DNA of 64,000 nt from GCA-2733415 sp964276095 (GCA_964276095.1 CAXYDR010000003.1:930001-994000), one strand, 5' to 3'; shown: positions 46,344 to 54,040, numbered from the stretch's first letter. Numbers and translations: made by a program. The notes: generated from the sequence alone by a model not told the origin.

Positions 46344-47372
46344 TTAATTCGACTTCAGTGTACGAATAAATATAGGAGCATCACCAAGTTTCACTTTTTT
46401 ATTTACTAGTTTTTTGTTTGCTTCATATTGCATCACCAGTTGCCAAATTTCATAGGTAAGTGACTCATTTGGATTTGAAACCTCGAATTTGACCCCCCAA
46501 TTATCCGTTGTTTCAGTTGTCAGAGCCACAGAGTTTTCACCTGATTTTGTAATCGTAAAACTTGCGTTTAATGATGCTGTTACTTTATCCAACTCTAGTT
46601 GAACCTCGTCTGATACTTTTATACCAAATTCTGCTGCGAAAGTATTAATTTCCGTTGTTGTATTAGTAACTCCTGAAGAGACTCCAGTTGAATAGCTCTG
46701 TGGAGTGTTTTTTGTTGCAATATTTCCAGCAAGACGTTCCCAAAAATAGCTAGCAGTAGTCGGAACTGAACCAGCTTGAAGGCTAACCGATCTTATTTGA
46801 GCTCCAGAATTATCTGGCATAAGTTTTATAATGTTCTCATTACCTTGCGCTTGCAACATATTGGCTGGTATTGATAATACTTGTTGGTGCCAATTAGTAT
46901 CGGTACTAGCTTGAGAGCTAGTCGGGTTACAAGAGAAAGCTTGTCCATTAATCCATATATCCACATTGGTGCTGGCATTTGCTCCAGAGTTTACTCGCAT
47001 ATCCAAAACTAAGTTGACATTCAGAGACATAGGTGAATGAATCATTACCCAAAGTTGCGCACCACCTCTTACATCCCAGTATGCTCCTCCATCATTTCCA
47101 AGCACACAACTTGGATCAGAATTTATTCCTACATATCCATAAAAAATATTTTGTTTATCATTAGGAGTTACCTTACTTACTGGTATAGCTCCTGCTACAC
47201 CTGCTCCTACTTGCACAGGTGTTGTTGGTGTCTGTGCGTAACCTCCAGATACGGTAATTTGAGGTGGAAATGTGTTTACCTCCCATCCATTTACTTTAAA
47301 TGGTACGTTTGGGCTATTTTCTCCCTGAGGAAGACTTGACATAAGGCTTGGTGTTATAGTTGTTGATTCCAT
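46344..47372 (-). CDS. Beta-rich protein resembling aerolysin/insecticidal-type pore-forming toxins (tentative)
   Basis: A 342-residue protein of uncertain family. It has no signal peptide or lipobox and begins MESTTITPSLMSSLPQGENS. Residues about 75-205 look like a jelly-roll carbohydrate- or ligand-binding module (YWDVRGGAQLWVMIHSPMSL, VDIWINGQAF, GNENIIKLMPDNSGAQIRSV). Residues about 230-315 form long alternating Ser/Thr-rich strands (TTTEINTFAAEFGIKVSDEV, LNASFTITKSGENSVALTTE), the pattern of the membrane-inserting hairpin of aerolysin-like beta-pore toxins. A short strand-rich tail follows. Base composition looks richer in G and C than its neighbours. It lies between mfd and a displaced mfd tail, so it is probably an acquired gene. 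A pore-forming role is inference. Confidence 0.45.
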   Translation of the reverse strand: MESTTITPSLMSSLPQGENSPNVPFKVNGWEVNTFPPQITVSGGYAQTPTTPVQVGAGVAGAIPVSKVTPNDKQNIFYGYVGINSDPSCVLGNDGGAYWDVRGGAQLWVMIHSPMSLNVNLVLDMRVNSGANASTNVDIWINGQAFSCNPTSSQASTDTNWHQQVLSIPANMLQAQGNENIIKLMPDNSGAQIRSVSLQAGSVPTTASYFWERLAGNIATKNTPQSYSTGVSSGVTNTTTEINTFAAEFGIKVSDEVQLELDKVTASLNASFTITKSGENSVALTTETTDNWGVKFEVSNPNESLTYEIWQLVMQYEANKKLVNKKVKLGDAPIFIRTLKSN

Positions 47373-47912
47373 AATTATTTTTATTATTTCCTACTCTTTT
47401 TAAAATGGGCTTTTCGGATCCCGCCTTTGTAATTACTCTCCAAAGTTGCAAAAACAACACGATGCATATCGAAAAAATGGCATGACTAGGAATTTTTTAG
47501 GAATGAGCACTTATTATTTTGGTATGGATATCCTTGTAACACCTCTATAGGGTTTGAATTACAACTAATTGAAAAAAAGCGCTACTAATTGGCTATAAAA
47601 AACCGTAAAAGGATAACTGCAAACTACTTACAACTAATAGCATATTACACGCATCACTACTATTGATGAGAGTAATATACCCGATACTAGTCATTTTATA
47701 GGGAGTCGCAAATAACTAGCTTTGAGAACCTAAAAACAGCTGCTGGATATAGTGTATTTGCACAGTATATTCTGTTATTAGGAAGTATTAAAAACACTGA
47801 AACTGTTTTAATAATTGAATCCAAATTGTAGTTCAATAATATAATTATACATATAGGTCAAAATATGCTGAATAAGACCCTAAAAGTAGTAGGCACAATT
47901 TAAAAGAATGAA
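47373..47912. other. Long intergenic region (540 bp)
   Basis: No gene recognised. It holds one copy of a roughly 105-bp repeat (47619-47728) shared with the region upstream of the gene at 48579. No exact TAnnTTTG box was seen ahead of either flanking gene. Confidence 0.5.
47619..47728 (+). repeat. Intergenic repeat, copy 1
   Basis: It shares with 48438-48539 the blocks TGCAAAC-ACTTA, CACTACTATT, the 13-mer TAGTCATTTTATA and AACTAGCTTTGA in the same order and at similar spacing. An inverted pair CATCA/TGATG surrounds the CTACTAT core at about 47652-47668. It precedes a small lipoprotein gene by about 185 bp. Confidence 0.6.
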
Positions 47913-48266
47913 ATGAAAAAAATTATTTTACCATTATTTGCATTAATCTTAATTTCTTCATGTAGATCAAGTTTACATAAAGGTGGGTATAATCAACAAA
48001 ATCAGACTAGAACTGTATTATCTGAAGCAAACTTTAATGTACTTGGTAGTTTTACAGGTACAGCTACAGAAAAAATAATAACTGGTAATATCACTGATAA
48101 AGAAGGGATTATTTCTCAAGCCAAAAAAAACTTATTAAAACAAGCAAAATCTAAAGGAGTTGAATTAATCGGTAGTAGGACTCTTATTAATGTTTCAGTA
48201 GATTTAATTGAAACTAAAAAAAGAATCACTGCAACAATCTCAGCAGAAATCATTGAATTTAAATAA
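47913..48266 (+). CDS. Small lipoprotein (DUF6567-like)
   Basis: A 117-residue predicted lipoprotein: signal MKKIILPLFALILISSC with the Cys at residue 17. The mature part has the pattern VLSEANFNVLGSFTGTATEK, then EGIISQAKKNLLKQAKSKGV and a final strand pair INVSVDLIETKKRITATISA. This order (strand with an ANF.V.G...G.A motif, one amphipathic helix, ELIGSR, two strands) recalls the small Bacteroidetes family DUF6567; the match is from memory and not certain. A position in the periplasm or outer membrane is expected. Confidence 0.7.
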   Translation: MKKIILPLFALILISSCRSSLHKGGYNQQNQTRTVLSEANFNVLGSFTGTATEKIITGNITDKEGIISQAKKNLLKQAKSKGVELIGSRTLINVSVDLIETKKRITATISAEIIEFK

Positions 48267-48272
48267 GCCTAA

Positions 48273-48311
48273 ACTAGTAATAAAGCATTGGAAGTTCTGA
48301 GCAATTTTTAG
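48273..48311 (+). pseudogene. Displaced 3' end of mfd
   Basis: In frame this reads T-S-N-K-A-L-E-V-L-S-N-F-stop. The true mfd ends T-S-K-A-L-E-V-L-S-K-F-stop at 46214. Apart from one inserted Asn codon and one Lys-to-Asn change the peptides agree, while six codons differ synonymously (for example GCG/GCA, TTA/TTG, GTA/GTT). The 25-30 nt after both stops are also similar (TACACCAAT.../TACACAATC..., then ACAAAAG or TCAAAAG). It is therefore a diverged copy of the mfd end, not a recent tandem duplication. Confidence 0.65.
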
Positions 48312-48337
48312 CCTACTACACAATCATTATTATTTAC

Positions 48338-48367
48338 AAAAGGGGTTGCATAACTGTACCCCCTTTT
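48338..48367 (+). terminator. Terminator-like hairpin
   Basis: Arms AAAAGGGG and CCCCTTTT enclose a 14-nt loop, followed by T-rich sequence. It lies after the lipoprotein gene and the mfd tail remnant and could have been the terminator belonging to the displaced mfd end. Confidence 0.6.
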
Positions 48368-48437
48368 TGCTTTTATACTTTTTTGAAAATAAATAAATTT
48401 ATTGGGTAACATAAGCCATAAAAAAGGAACTATAAGT

Positions 48438-48539
48438 TGCAAACAACTTATAGCGTTTTCAGCACCTCACTACTATTAGTGAGGTAAATATACCTGACAA
48501 TAGTCATTTTATAAGGTGTTACAAACAACTAGCTTTGAA
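48438..48539 (+). repeat. Intergenic repeat, copy 2
   Basis: Second copy of the element at 47619-47728. It contains a perfect hairpin, CCTCACTA-CTAT-TAGTGAGG, at 48465-48484, followed by the shared TAGTCATTTTATA and AACTAGCTTTGA blocks. It ends 39 nt before the ATG at 48579, where a regulatory site would be expected. Confidence 0.6.
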
Positions 48540-48578
48540 AAACAAAAATATATAGTGTGTACAAAAAGAACAAAATAA

Positions 48579-49550
48579 ATGAATGACAAAAAAACTAACG
48601 TAAAATTTAATTTATTCGATTTCGAATTTACTCCATATGAAGGGAAAAACAAATCTTCAAAATCTATTTTAGTTGATTGTATTCAAAAGATAAATGATGA
48701 AAAAACGATTAATCAAAAAGCGATCGTAATTGACAGACATGAGAATAGAGTCAATGAATTACCTAGAAGTTTATTTATATCATCAGCAGCATTTAACATA
48801 AAAGAAAAAAAATATAAATGCAGAATCGCATTAATAAGAGAAGGTAAAATCCCTACACTCGTAAATAAGGATAATTACACTATCACCTCGTTTGAAAAAC
48901 TTGGAGATCATGCAATTGCGGAAGTAACTAATTTTTACATCGATGTAAATGGAAATTTACCAGTTGTTTGCTGTGAGTTTAACTCAAATGGTCCTAGAAT
49001 AAATGATATTGAATATTATTTCAGGAAAATATCTTCACACAAAATGTTGAGGATTTCGAAGTCTTGTAAGGCTAAGATTCACATGAAAACACCAGTTGAT
49101 GATGTACTAACCTCTTTATCTGACGTTTTAAAATTTGAAATTAAAGCTAAACCTAGTCGATTGAATTATTTAACACGAGAAGTTAAAGGAGCATTTATAG
49201 GTAACATGAATTCTTTGGCTAATACTGTAGAGCCTAAATCAATAAAAGTTGATGCCTTTTTTAGAGATAGGGGTAAAACCGGCGGTAAAAAAAATATAAA
49301 AGCAATTTCATTTGCTAAAAAAGTTCTAACGGCAGTCCAAAAAGACAGTAAAATTGCTGAAGATATAGAAGACTTCACCCTAGAGTTCGAGAGAAAAGAT
49401 GGGACAGAAGATATTTTTCAATTGCTAAAAGGTAAAGTTGAAATAGAAACTGAATGTTCGTTTAAATCATCTGGTAATCTTGATACAAAAGAATTATATG
49501 AAAAAGTATCCCATGAGTTTAACAACTACCTTGTAGAAAAAAATGGATAG
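48579..49550 (+). CDS. Uncharacterised soluble protein, first gene of a two-gene module
   Basis: A 323-residue cytoplasmic protein that I do not recognise. No signal peptide or membrane segment. The N-terminal half is a mixed alpha/beta domain (VKFNLFDFEFTPYEG, then NELPRSLFISSAAFNIKEKK, ALIREGKIP). A central strand pair AEVTNFYIDVNGNLPVVCCE leads into FNSNGPRINDIEYYFRKIS. A second domain (about 190-323) contains a run of Lys-rich residues (RDRGKTGGKKNIKAISFAKK) and ends in an acidic helix. It overlaps the next gene, a four-helix membrane protein, by 8 nt. A soluble-plus-membrane pair in an accessory region recalls several antiphage modules such as Kiwa, but no motif proves it. Confidence 0.75.
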   Translation: MNDKKTNVKFNLFDFEFTPYEGKNKSSKSILVDCIQKINDEKTINQKAIVIDRHENRVNELPRSLFISSAAFNIKEKKYKCRIALIREGKIPTLVNKDNYTITSFEKLGDHAIAEVTNFYIDVNGNLPVVCCEFNSNGPRINDIEYYFRKISSHKMLRISKSCKAKIHMKTPVDDVLTSLSDVLKFEIKAKPSRLNYLTREVKGAFIGNMNSLANTVEPKSIKVDAFFRDRGKTGGKKNIKAISFAKKVLTAVQKDSKIAEDIEDFTLEFERKDGTEDIFQLLKGKVEIETECSFKSSGNLDTKELYEKVSHEFNNYLVEKNG

Positions 49551-50040
49551 AATTTTAGATAAATATTATAAACGACCTATTTTGTATGATTATATATTTT
49601 CAATATCATTAATCATAATAATCTACTGTTTAAAAGAGAAAAACCTAATAGTTATTCCAAGCGGAAAATTTAGTTCTGATTTTGCTTCGGATATTGGTGC
49701 TATTGGCCTAACAATATCAGGTTTCATTTTAACTTTGATAACAATATTAATCTCATTTAAAAGCTCACAATTACTTAGTGAGGAAAAATTGAAAAATGAT
49801 TCGAATCCTTTTAAAATATTCTTAGCAAGTAACTTATACAAAAACTCAATTAGAATATTACAACATGGTGTAATATCATTAATCGTAATATCGTTTTTGA
49901 TTTATTTATCAAAATTAATATTTACTTTAAAATTATCTGAGTATATATTTTATTTAAATATCATTGGACTTATAATAATATTATCAACCTTTTTAAGATG
50001 TTATTACGTTTTAGGACTAATATTAAAAATGCAGAAATAA
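49543..50040 (+). CDS. Four-helix membrane protein, second gene of the module
   Basis: A 165-residue integral membrane protein. Hydrophobic segments lie at about 15-31 (DYIFSISLIIIIYCL), 50-70 (IGAIGLTISGFILTLITILI), 107-127 (GVISLIVISFLIYLSKLI) and 134-158 (IFYLNIIGLIIILSTFLRCY). A cytosolic-type charged loop (SSQLLSEEKLKNDSNPFKI) is between helices 2 and 3. No known family is evident. It overlaps the upstream gene by 8 nt, which implies translational coupling and joint function. Confidence 0.8.
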   Translation: MDRILDKYYKRPILYDYIFSISLIIIIYCLKEKNLIVIPSGKFSSDFASDIGAIGLTISGFILTLITILISFKSSQLLSEEKLKNDSNPFKIFLASNLYKNSIRILQHGVISLIVISFLIYLSKLIFTLKLSEYIFYLNIIGLIIILSTFLRCYYVLGLILKMQK

Positions 50041-50178
50041 ATTCAATATACAACAACACCTATAAAGAATACGATTCTTAGTACTTAAGATACGTATAGA
50101 ATTTTAAGCTATGGTCATCAATTCTTTTGATTTGGCTTTAGAACAAAAAAAAATAAAACAAAAACTAATAAATAAAAT

Positions 50179-50625
50179 ATGAAGAAAATTACACTGATTT
50201 TAATTTACGTTTTAACATCAACTATAGTTGGTTGCAAAGAATCTAATCGCCAGAAAACACCTGCTGAATTAAAATTGGAATTACGAACCCAAGAAAACAA
50301 TAATACTTTACAATACTTGAAATTAGAAAACGTAAAAATGATAAACAATAAAATCAAAGATGCAGGTTTCTTTTCAAGTGCAAAGTATGATGGATATTTA
50401 ATTACTGGTCAAGTTAAGAATAGTGCAACAATGGCGAAGTATAAGGACTTGAAAATTAGGGTTGTGTTATATTCTAAAACAAAAACAGTTATAAGTAATA
50501 AAACGTATGTCTTTTATGAATATTATGGCCCTAATTCAAAAAAGAATTTCTCACTAAAGATTGACGCACCAAATGCAATGAAAAGCTTTGGGACTTTTGT
50601 AACTGGAGCAACACCAAGTTATTAA
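50179..50625 (+). CDS. Lipoprotein with FxLYD-like domain
   Basis: A 148-residue lipoprotein with the lipobox cysteine at residue 19 (TSTIVGC). The first mature segment TPAELKLELRTQENNNTLQY and the later FSSAKYDGYLITGQVKNSAT, KYKDLKIRVVLYSKTKTVIS, FYEYYGPNSKKNFSLKIDAP match a conserved family of flavobacterial lipoproteins with a beta-sandwich of the FxLYD kind (recognised by pattern). The function is unknown. It has about 140 bp of its own upstream sequence and is probably transcribed alone. Confidence 0.8.
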   Translation: MKKITLILIYVLTSTIVGCKESNRQKTPAELKLELRTQENNNTLQYLKLENVKMINNKIKDAGFFSSAKYDGYLITGQVKNSATMAKYKDLKIRVVLYSKTKTVISNKTYVFYEYYGPNSKKNFSLKIDAPNAMKSFGTFVTGATPSY

Positions 50626-50697
50626 TTTACACCCTCATTTTTATTAAATTTAGAGGTGTTTTAGTTTAATCCCAATTAAAATTGCACAACGAACCAA

Positions 50698-51363
50698 ATG
50701 AGTAAAAACCTGCAACTAATCATCTATTTCGTTTTGGGAACAATCACCTGTGCCGCTCAAAACAAAACCCTTTCTGACTTTTTACCAGAAGGGTCTGTAC
50801 TATTTAAACAATATAACGGAGACCTAAACAAAGACGGAAAAGAAGACTGTATTATCATTACCAAAAAGACTAATAAGCATAACATAGTCATGAATGATTA
50901 TGATGAAAAGGTTGACCGAAATAGAAGAGGAATTGTTGTTCTATTTAAAAACGAAGATGGTTATTCTTTAGCGGCTAAAAACCATGATTGCTTTTCATCC
51001 GAAAATGAAGATGGTGGCGTTTATTACCCACCTGAACTTTGGATAGAAACAAAAAGAGGGAATTTACTAGTTCATTATTTACATGGTAGATACGGTGTTT
51101 GGAGCTATACATTTAGGTATCACAAAAATGATTTTGAGTTAATCGGCTATGACCAAACTGACAATCGAGGTCCCGTAACTCAACGAAAAACGAGCATCAA
51201 TTTTCTAACCAAAAGAAAACAACTAAAAGTAAACACAAATAAAAACGCCTCTACCGATGGAGAAGAAATTTTTAAAGAGACTTGGGAGAAAATTGAACTA
51301 AAAAAATTAATAACACTTTCTGAAATTAAAAATTTTGACGAATTAGACATGTCCATTTATTAA
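50698..51363 (+). CDS. Secreted protein of unknown function with FG-GAP-like Ca-binding loop
   Basis: A 221-residue protein with a signal peptide (about 1-20, ending TCAAQ). The segment YNGDLNKDGKEDCIII has the DxNxDGxxD form of a calcium-binding loop as in FG-GAP/VCBS blades. Later segments RRGIVVLFKNEDGYSLAAKN, YYPPELWIETKRGNLLVHYL and HGRYGVWSYTFRYHKNDFEL are typical of a small Bacteroidetes family of periplasmic proteins. No enzyme motif is seen. It starts 20 nt before the M23 peptidase gene and may share its transcript. Confidence 0.75.
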   Translation: MSKNLQLIIYFVLGTITCAAQNKTLSDFLPEGSVLFKQYNGDLNKDGKEDCIIITKKTNKHNIVMNDYDEKVDRNRRGIVVLFKNEDGYSLAAKNHDCFSSENEDGGVYYPPELWIETKRGNLLVHYLHGRYGVWSYTFRYHKNDFELIGYDQTDNRGPVTQRKTSINFLTKRKQLKVNTNKNASTDGEEIFKETWEKIELKKLITLSEIKNFDELDMSIY

Positions 51364-51382
51364 ACACAAACTAACTTAACCT

Positions 51383-52198
51383 ATGAAATACATCATCATC
51401 TGCATCTTCTTTTTATGCACTACAAAAAACTACGCCCAAATCAATTTTAAAACCTATTTTGAGCGTGTTGACAATGTAAACATATTGTATATTGATAATA
51501 ATGAACATTGCCCTATTACGTATACTTCCTCTTTAGTATTAAAAAACTACAAATCATCTGTAGGAAATACTATTGCTGTAGTAATCCCTGCTAAATCGAA
51601 GAAGTTCGAGCTTTTTAAATTGAATAGGATAAATCCTAAAAAGAAAACATCTTACAAGTCAAAAAATGCTCTATTAAACTTAGGAAATCATTTAGTTGAA
51701 AAACATGATGATACCCACCAATATCAATTGCCTTTTAAAAAAGGACAAGAATTTAAAGTTAGCCAAGGGTACAACGGAACGATATCGCATCACAACGAAA
51801 AAGCACTAGATTTTACAATGCCCGTTGGAACAAAAATTTGCGCTATCCGTGATGGTTTAGTTGTAAAAGTAGTAGAATCCAATTATAGAGGTTGCGCAAA
51901 AAAAGATTGTGTAAAATTCAATAATAAGGTAATCATTTACCATTCCGATGGATCATTTGTTGAATACACACATATTAAAAAAAACGGGGCAATTGTAAAC
52001 GTTGGAGACACTGTTAAAGCAGGACAGGAAATTGCCTTAAGTGGTAATACCGGTTGGTCAACAGGTCCGCACTTACACTTGGTGGTATTCTATCAAAAAA
52101 TGGGGAAAAGAAAAACTATTACTACCAAGTTTTTAACTAATGATGGTAGCAAACAAGAAGTTTTAACTGCTAAAAAAACCTATGCTAAAAATTACTAG
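51383..52198 (+). CDS. M23 family (LytM) metallopeptidase
   Basis: A 271-residue secreted peptidoglycan-peptidase-like protein with a signal peptide (about 1-19, ending NYAQ). The LytM domain covers about 130-255. The putative zinc ligands are His and Asp in HHNEKALDFTMPVGT and the second His of GPHLHLVVF; the family sequence SGNTGWSTGPHLHL is well conserved. The N-terminal region (about 20-125) is beta-rich and may be a regulatory or binding module. The enzyme probably cuts cross-linking peptides in the cell wall. A strong terminator follows 20 nt after the stop. Confidence 0.93.
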   Translation: MKYIIICIFFLCTTKNYAQINFKTYFERVDNVNILYIDNNEHCPITYTSSLVLKNYKSSVGNTIAVVIPAKSKKFELFKLNRINPKKKTSYKSKNALLNLGNHLVEKHDDTHQYQLPFKKGQEFKVSQGYNGTISHHNEKALDFTMPVGTKICAIRDGLVVKVVESNYRGCAKKDCVKFNNKVIIYHSDGSFVEYTHIKKNGAIVNVGDTVKAGQEIALSGNTGWSTGPHLHLVVFYQKMGKRKTITTKFLTNDGSKQEVLTAKKTYAKNY

Positions 52199-52217
52199 AA
52201 ACAAAAACTGTTTATAC

Positions 52218-52252
52218 AAAAAAGAGAAGCCAAACGGCTTCTCTTTTTTTTT
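52218..52252 (+). terminator. Terminator after M23 peptidase gene
   Basis: Arms AAAAAGAGAAGCC and GGCTTCTCTTTTT enclose the loop AAAC. Nearly the same hairpin is used at 56752-56786. Confidence 0.9.
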
Positions 52253-52352
52253 GTTACTAGCTTTAAAACATCCCCATTGCTGAATTGATAACCGTTCGAA
52301 AAATGATAGTCGCTTTTACAAGGCATCAAATAAAAAGTGTTTTCTATTTATA

Positions 52353-52360
52353 TATATTTG
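52353..52360 (+). promoter_or_regulatory. -7 box upstream of HNH-like gene
   Basis: TATATTTG, an exact match, lies 25 nt before the ATG at 52386. Confidence 0.6.
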
Positions 52361-52385
52361 TATTCTCAAGAAAACTGAATTGAAC

Positions 52386-52931
52386 ATGGCGGAAGTTACT
52401 AGTTGTAGTAAAAAAAATTGCACGTATCCGATAGTGAATAAAACGCACAAGTTATGTCAGGTGCATAATTGGGAACGAACGCATAAAGGACAAGACTATT
52501 TTGAATACCAGCTACAAAAAAAGCAAGGGTATGCTAAGAAGATGCAAGAACGAGCAATTGAGAAAGCGAAGAAAACACCTCCAAAGCCTTACATCTGGAA
52601 ACCCAAGAAAAAACCAACCCCAATCAAACAAGTATCTCAAAAAATGGCAAGTTCTTTGGGTGTTTATGTAAAAATGAAGAAAGAATACCTTAAAGATAAT
52701 CCTGAATGTGAAGCGCATTTTTGCAACTGTAATACACCATCGGAAGAATTAACAATTCACCATAAAATGGGACGAATTGGCTATGCTACTGAAGAAAAGA
52801 GACAATTAGATGTTGCGTTATTATTGGATAAAGATTATTTTATGGCTTCCTGCGGATCGGCTCATAGATGGATTGAAGACAATGTAGCGCAAGCTAAAGA
52901 GTGGGGATATTCCTTAGATAGGATAAAGTAA
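52386..52931 (+). CDS. HNH/NinG-like zinc protein
   Basis: A 181-residue protein. An N-terminal Cys/His cluster (CSKKNCTYPIVNKTHKLCQVHNW) suggests a zinc finger. A basic, Pro-rich middle follows (about 60-90; PPKPYIWKPKKKPTPIK), then a C-terminal HNH-like region: NPECEAHFCNCNTPSEELT, IHHKMGRIG, and MASCGSAHRWIEDN. The HH and later H/N residues fit a beta-beta-alpha metal nuclease core as in phage NinG or other HNH proteins. It resembles genes from temperate phages, but no other phage gene is next to it. The ATG at 52386 is preferred to the TTG two codons upstream because of the promoter position. Confidence 0.7.
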   Translation: MAEVTSCSKKNCTYPIVNKTHKLCQVHNWERTHKGQDYFEYQLQKKQGYAKKMQERAIEKAKKTPPKPYIWKPKKKPTPIKQVSQKMASSLGVYVKMKKEYLKDNPECEAHFCNCNTPSEELTIHHKMGRIGYATEEKRQLDVALLLDKDYFMASCGSAHRWIEDNVAQAKEWGYSLDRIK

Positions 52932-53020
52932 TTATAAACAATACGGATTTGAGTATCGAGACATTCGACATTATCGGATTGTAATTTTAAAACCGAATCT
53001 TACAAAAACATATATCAACA

Positions 53021-53389
53021 ATGGATATAAATAATGATCCTAAAAACGAGTCAGCTGATAAACAACAGCAGTAAGAAGAGCTTTCGGATGCAATGTTAAA
53101 ACCAAAGACGAATGAAGAACTGAATGAAGAGAACCCTACTAGAAAAAAAAGTAGACAAGCTACTGAAGAGTAACTTAATAATCCGTTACACGGGGTTAAA
53201 CTAGCTCAAATTTTAGAACGTCTGGTAGCATATTATGGTTGGGAGTATTTAGCAGACCGTGTTAATATTCGCTGTATTATACATGACCCTACAATGAAAT
53301 CAAGCCTAGGGTTTTTAAGAAAAACGCAATGGGCCCGCGAACATGTTGAGGACGTATATTTGGATATGTTAGACGAAAAACAACAGTAA
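53021..53389 (+). pseudogene. VF530 (DUF2132) family gene with two in-frame stop codons
   Basis: One frame of 123 codons, with no length change, encodes MDINNDPKNESADKQQQ, a stop (TAA 53072-53074), EELSDAMLKPKTNEELNEEN..., a second stop (TAA 53171-53173), then LNNPLHGVKLAQILERLVAY, YGWEYLADRVNIRC, SSLGFLRKTQWAREHVEDVY and a normal end. The last part is a complete VF530 DNA-binding domain. The second TAA sits where relatives have Tyr (E-E-Y-L-N-N-P-L-H-G), one substitution away; the first could derive from a Gln codon. No start codon lies between the second stop and the domain. It is either a recent pseudogene or an error. Confidence 0.8.
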
Positions 53390-53407
53390 ATTAGATAATA
53401 ATAAAAC

Positions 53408-53437
53408 AAAAAAAACCTCGAATAAACGAGGTTTTAG
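53408..53437. terminator. Convergent terminator before fasciclin gene
   Basis: Arms AAAACCTCG and CGAGGTTTT enclose the loop AATAAA. Confidence 0.8.
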
Positions 53438-53457
53438 GCACTACAATCTACATCAAC

Positions 53458-53970
53458 TTACTTAGGCATAACTACAGAATCTATTACATGGATTACTCCA
53501 TTAGAACCCATAACATCTGTAGTAATAATTTGACTATATTTTCCATTTGAGTCTTTCAACCAAATTTCCCCATCTTTTTGCAAAACAGTAATCACTTGAC
53601 CATTTAATGTCTTTAATTCAACCATACCGTTTCCTTTTTTTAAGGCAGCTACAACATTAGCTGCAGTTAAATTACCAGGTATTACGTGATATGTTAAAAT
53701 ATTTGCCAAGGCTTTTTGGTTTTCCCTCTCTAATAAAGAACTCAATGTTTTTGAATCAATTTTAGCGAAAGCTGCATTTGTTGGGGCAAAAACAGTAAAA
53801 GGTCCATCTGCTTGTAAAGCAGTAACTAAATCAGCGGCTTTTAAAGCTGTTACTAAGGTTGAAAAATCTTCATTACCAACAGCAACATCAACAATTGTTT
53901 TTTGTGCGATAGCAATATTAGAAATGACAACAGTCAGGATAATTGTAAAAATAAGTGTTAACTTTTTCAT
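53458..53970 (-). CDS. Secreted fasciclin (FAS1) domain protein
   Basis: A 170-residue protein with a signal peptide (MKKLTLIFTIILTVVISNIA, ending AIAQ) and one FAS1 domain. The H1 block is DFSTLVTALKAADLVTALQADGP followed by FTVFAPTNAAFAKI, and the H2-like segment is TYHVIPGNLTAANVVAALKKG. It ends GVIHVIDSVVMPK, a canonical finish. FAS1 proteins mediate adhesion or bind small ligands at the surface. The start at 53970 is chosen over an in-frame ATG at 53991 because the -7 box at 53993-54000 places the transcription start inside that extension. Confidence 0.92.
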   Translation of the reverse strand: MKKLTLIFTIILTVVISNIAIAQKTIVDVAVGNEDFSTLVTALKAADLVTALQADGPFTVFAPTNAAFAKIDSKTLSSLLERENQKALANILTYHVIPGNLTAANVVAALKKGNGMVELKTLNGQVITVLQKDGEIWLKDSNGKYSQIITTDVMGSNGVIHVIDSVVMPK

Positions 53971-53992
53971 GATATATATATTTAAATTCATT

Positions 53993-54000
53993 CAAATATA
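53993..54000 (-). promoter_or_regulatory. -7 box of fasciclin gene
   Basis: The minus strand reads TATATTTG, an exact match, 23 nt upstream of the chosen start. It decides the start codon. Confidence 0.65.
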
Positions 54001-54032
54001 TAATAAATATTTAATTCTGTTTAACTTTTTAG

Positions 54033-54040
54033 TATATTTG
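54033..54040 (+). promoter_or_regulatory. -7 box upstream of SOUL gene
   Basis: TATATTTG, an exact match, about 80 nt before the ATG at 54122. It probably drives the SOUL-lipocalin-lipoprotein run. Confidence 0.6.

Noticed and set aside
53021..53389. TAA codons of the VF530 gene as recoded sense codons
   Set aside because: All other genes in the window use TAA as a normal stop, so a genome-wide reassignment is excluded.
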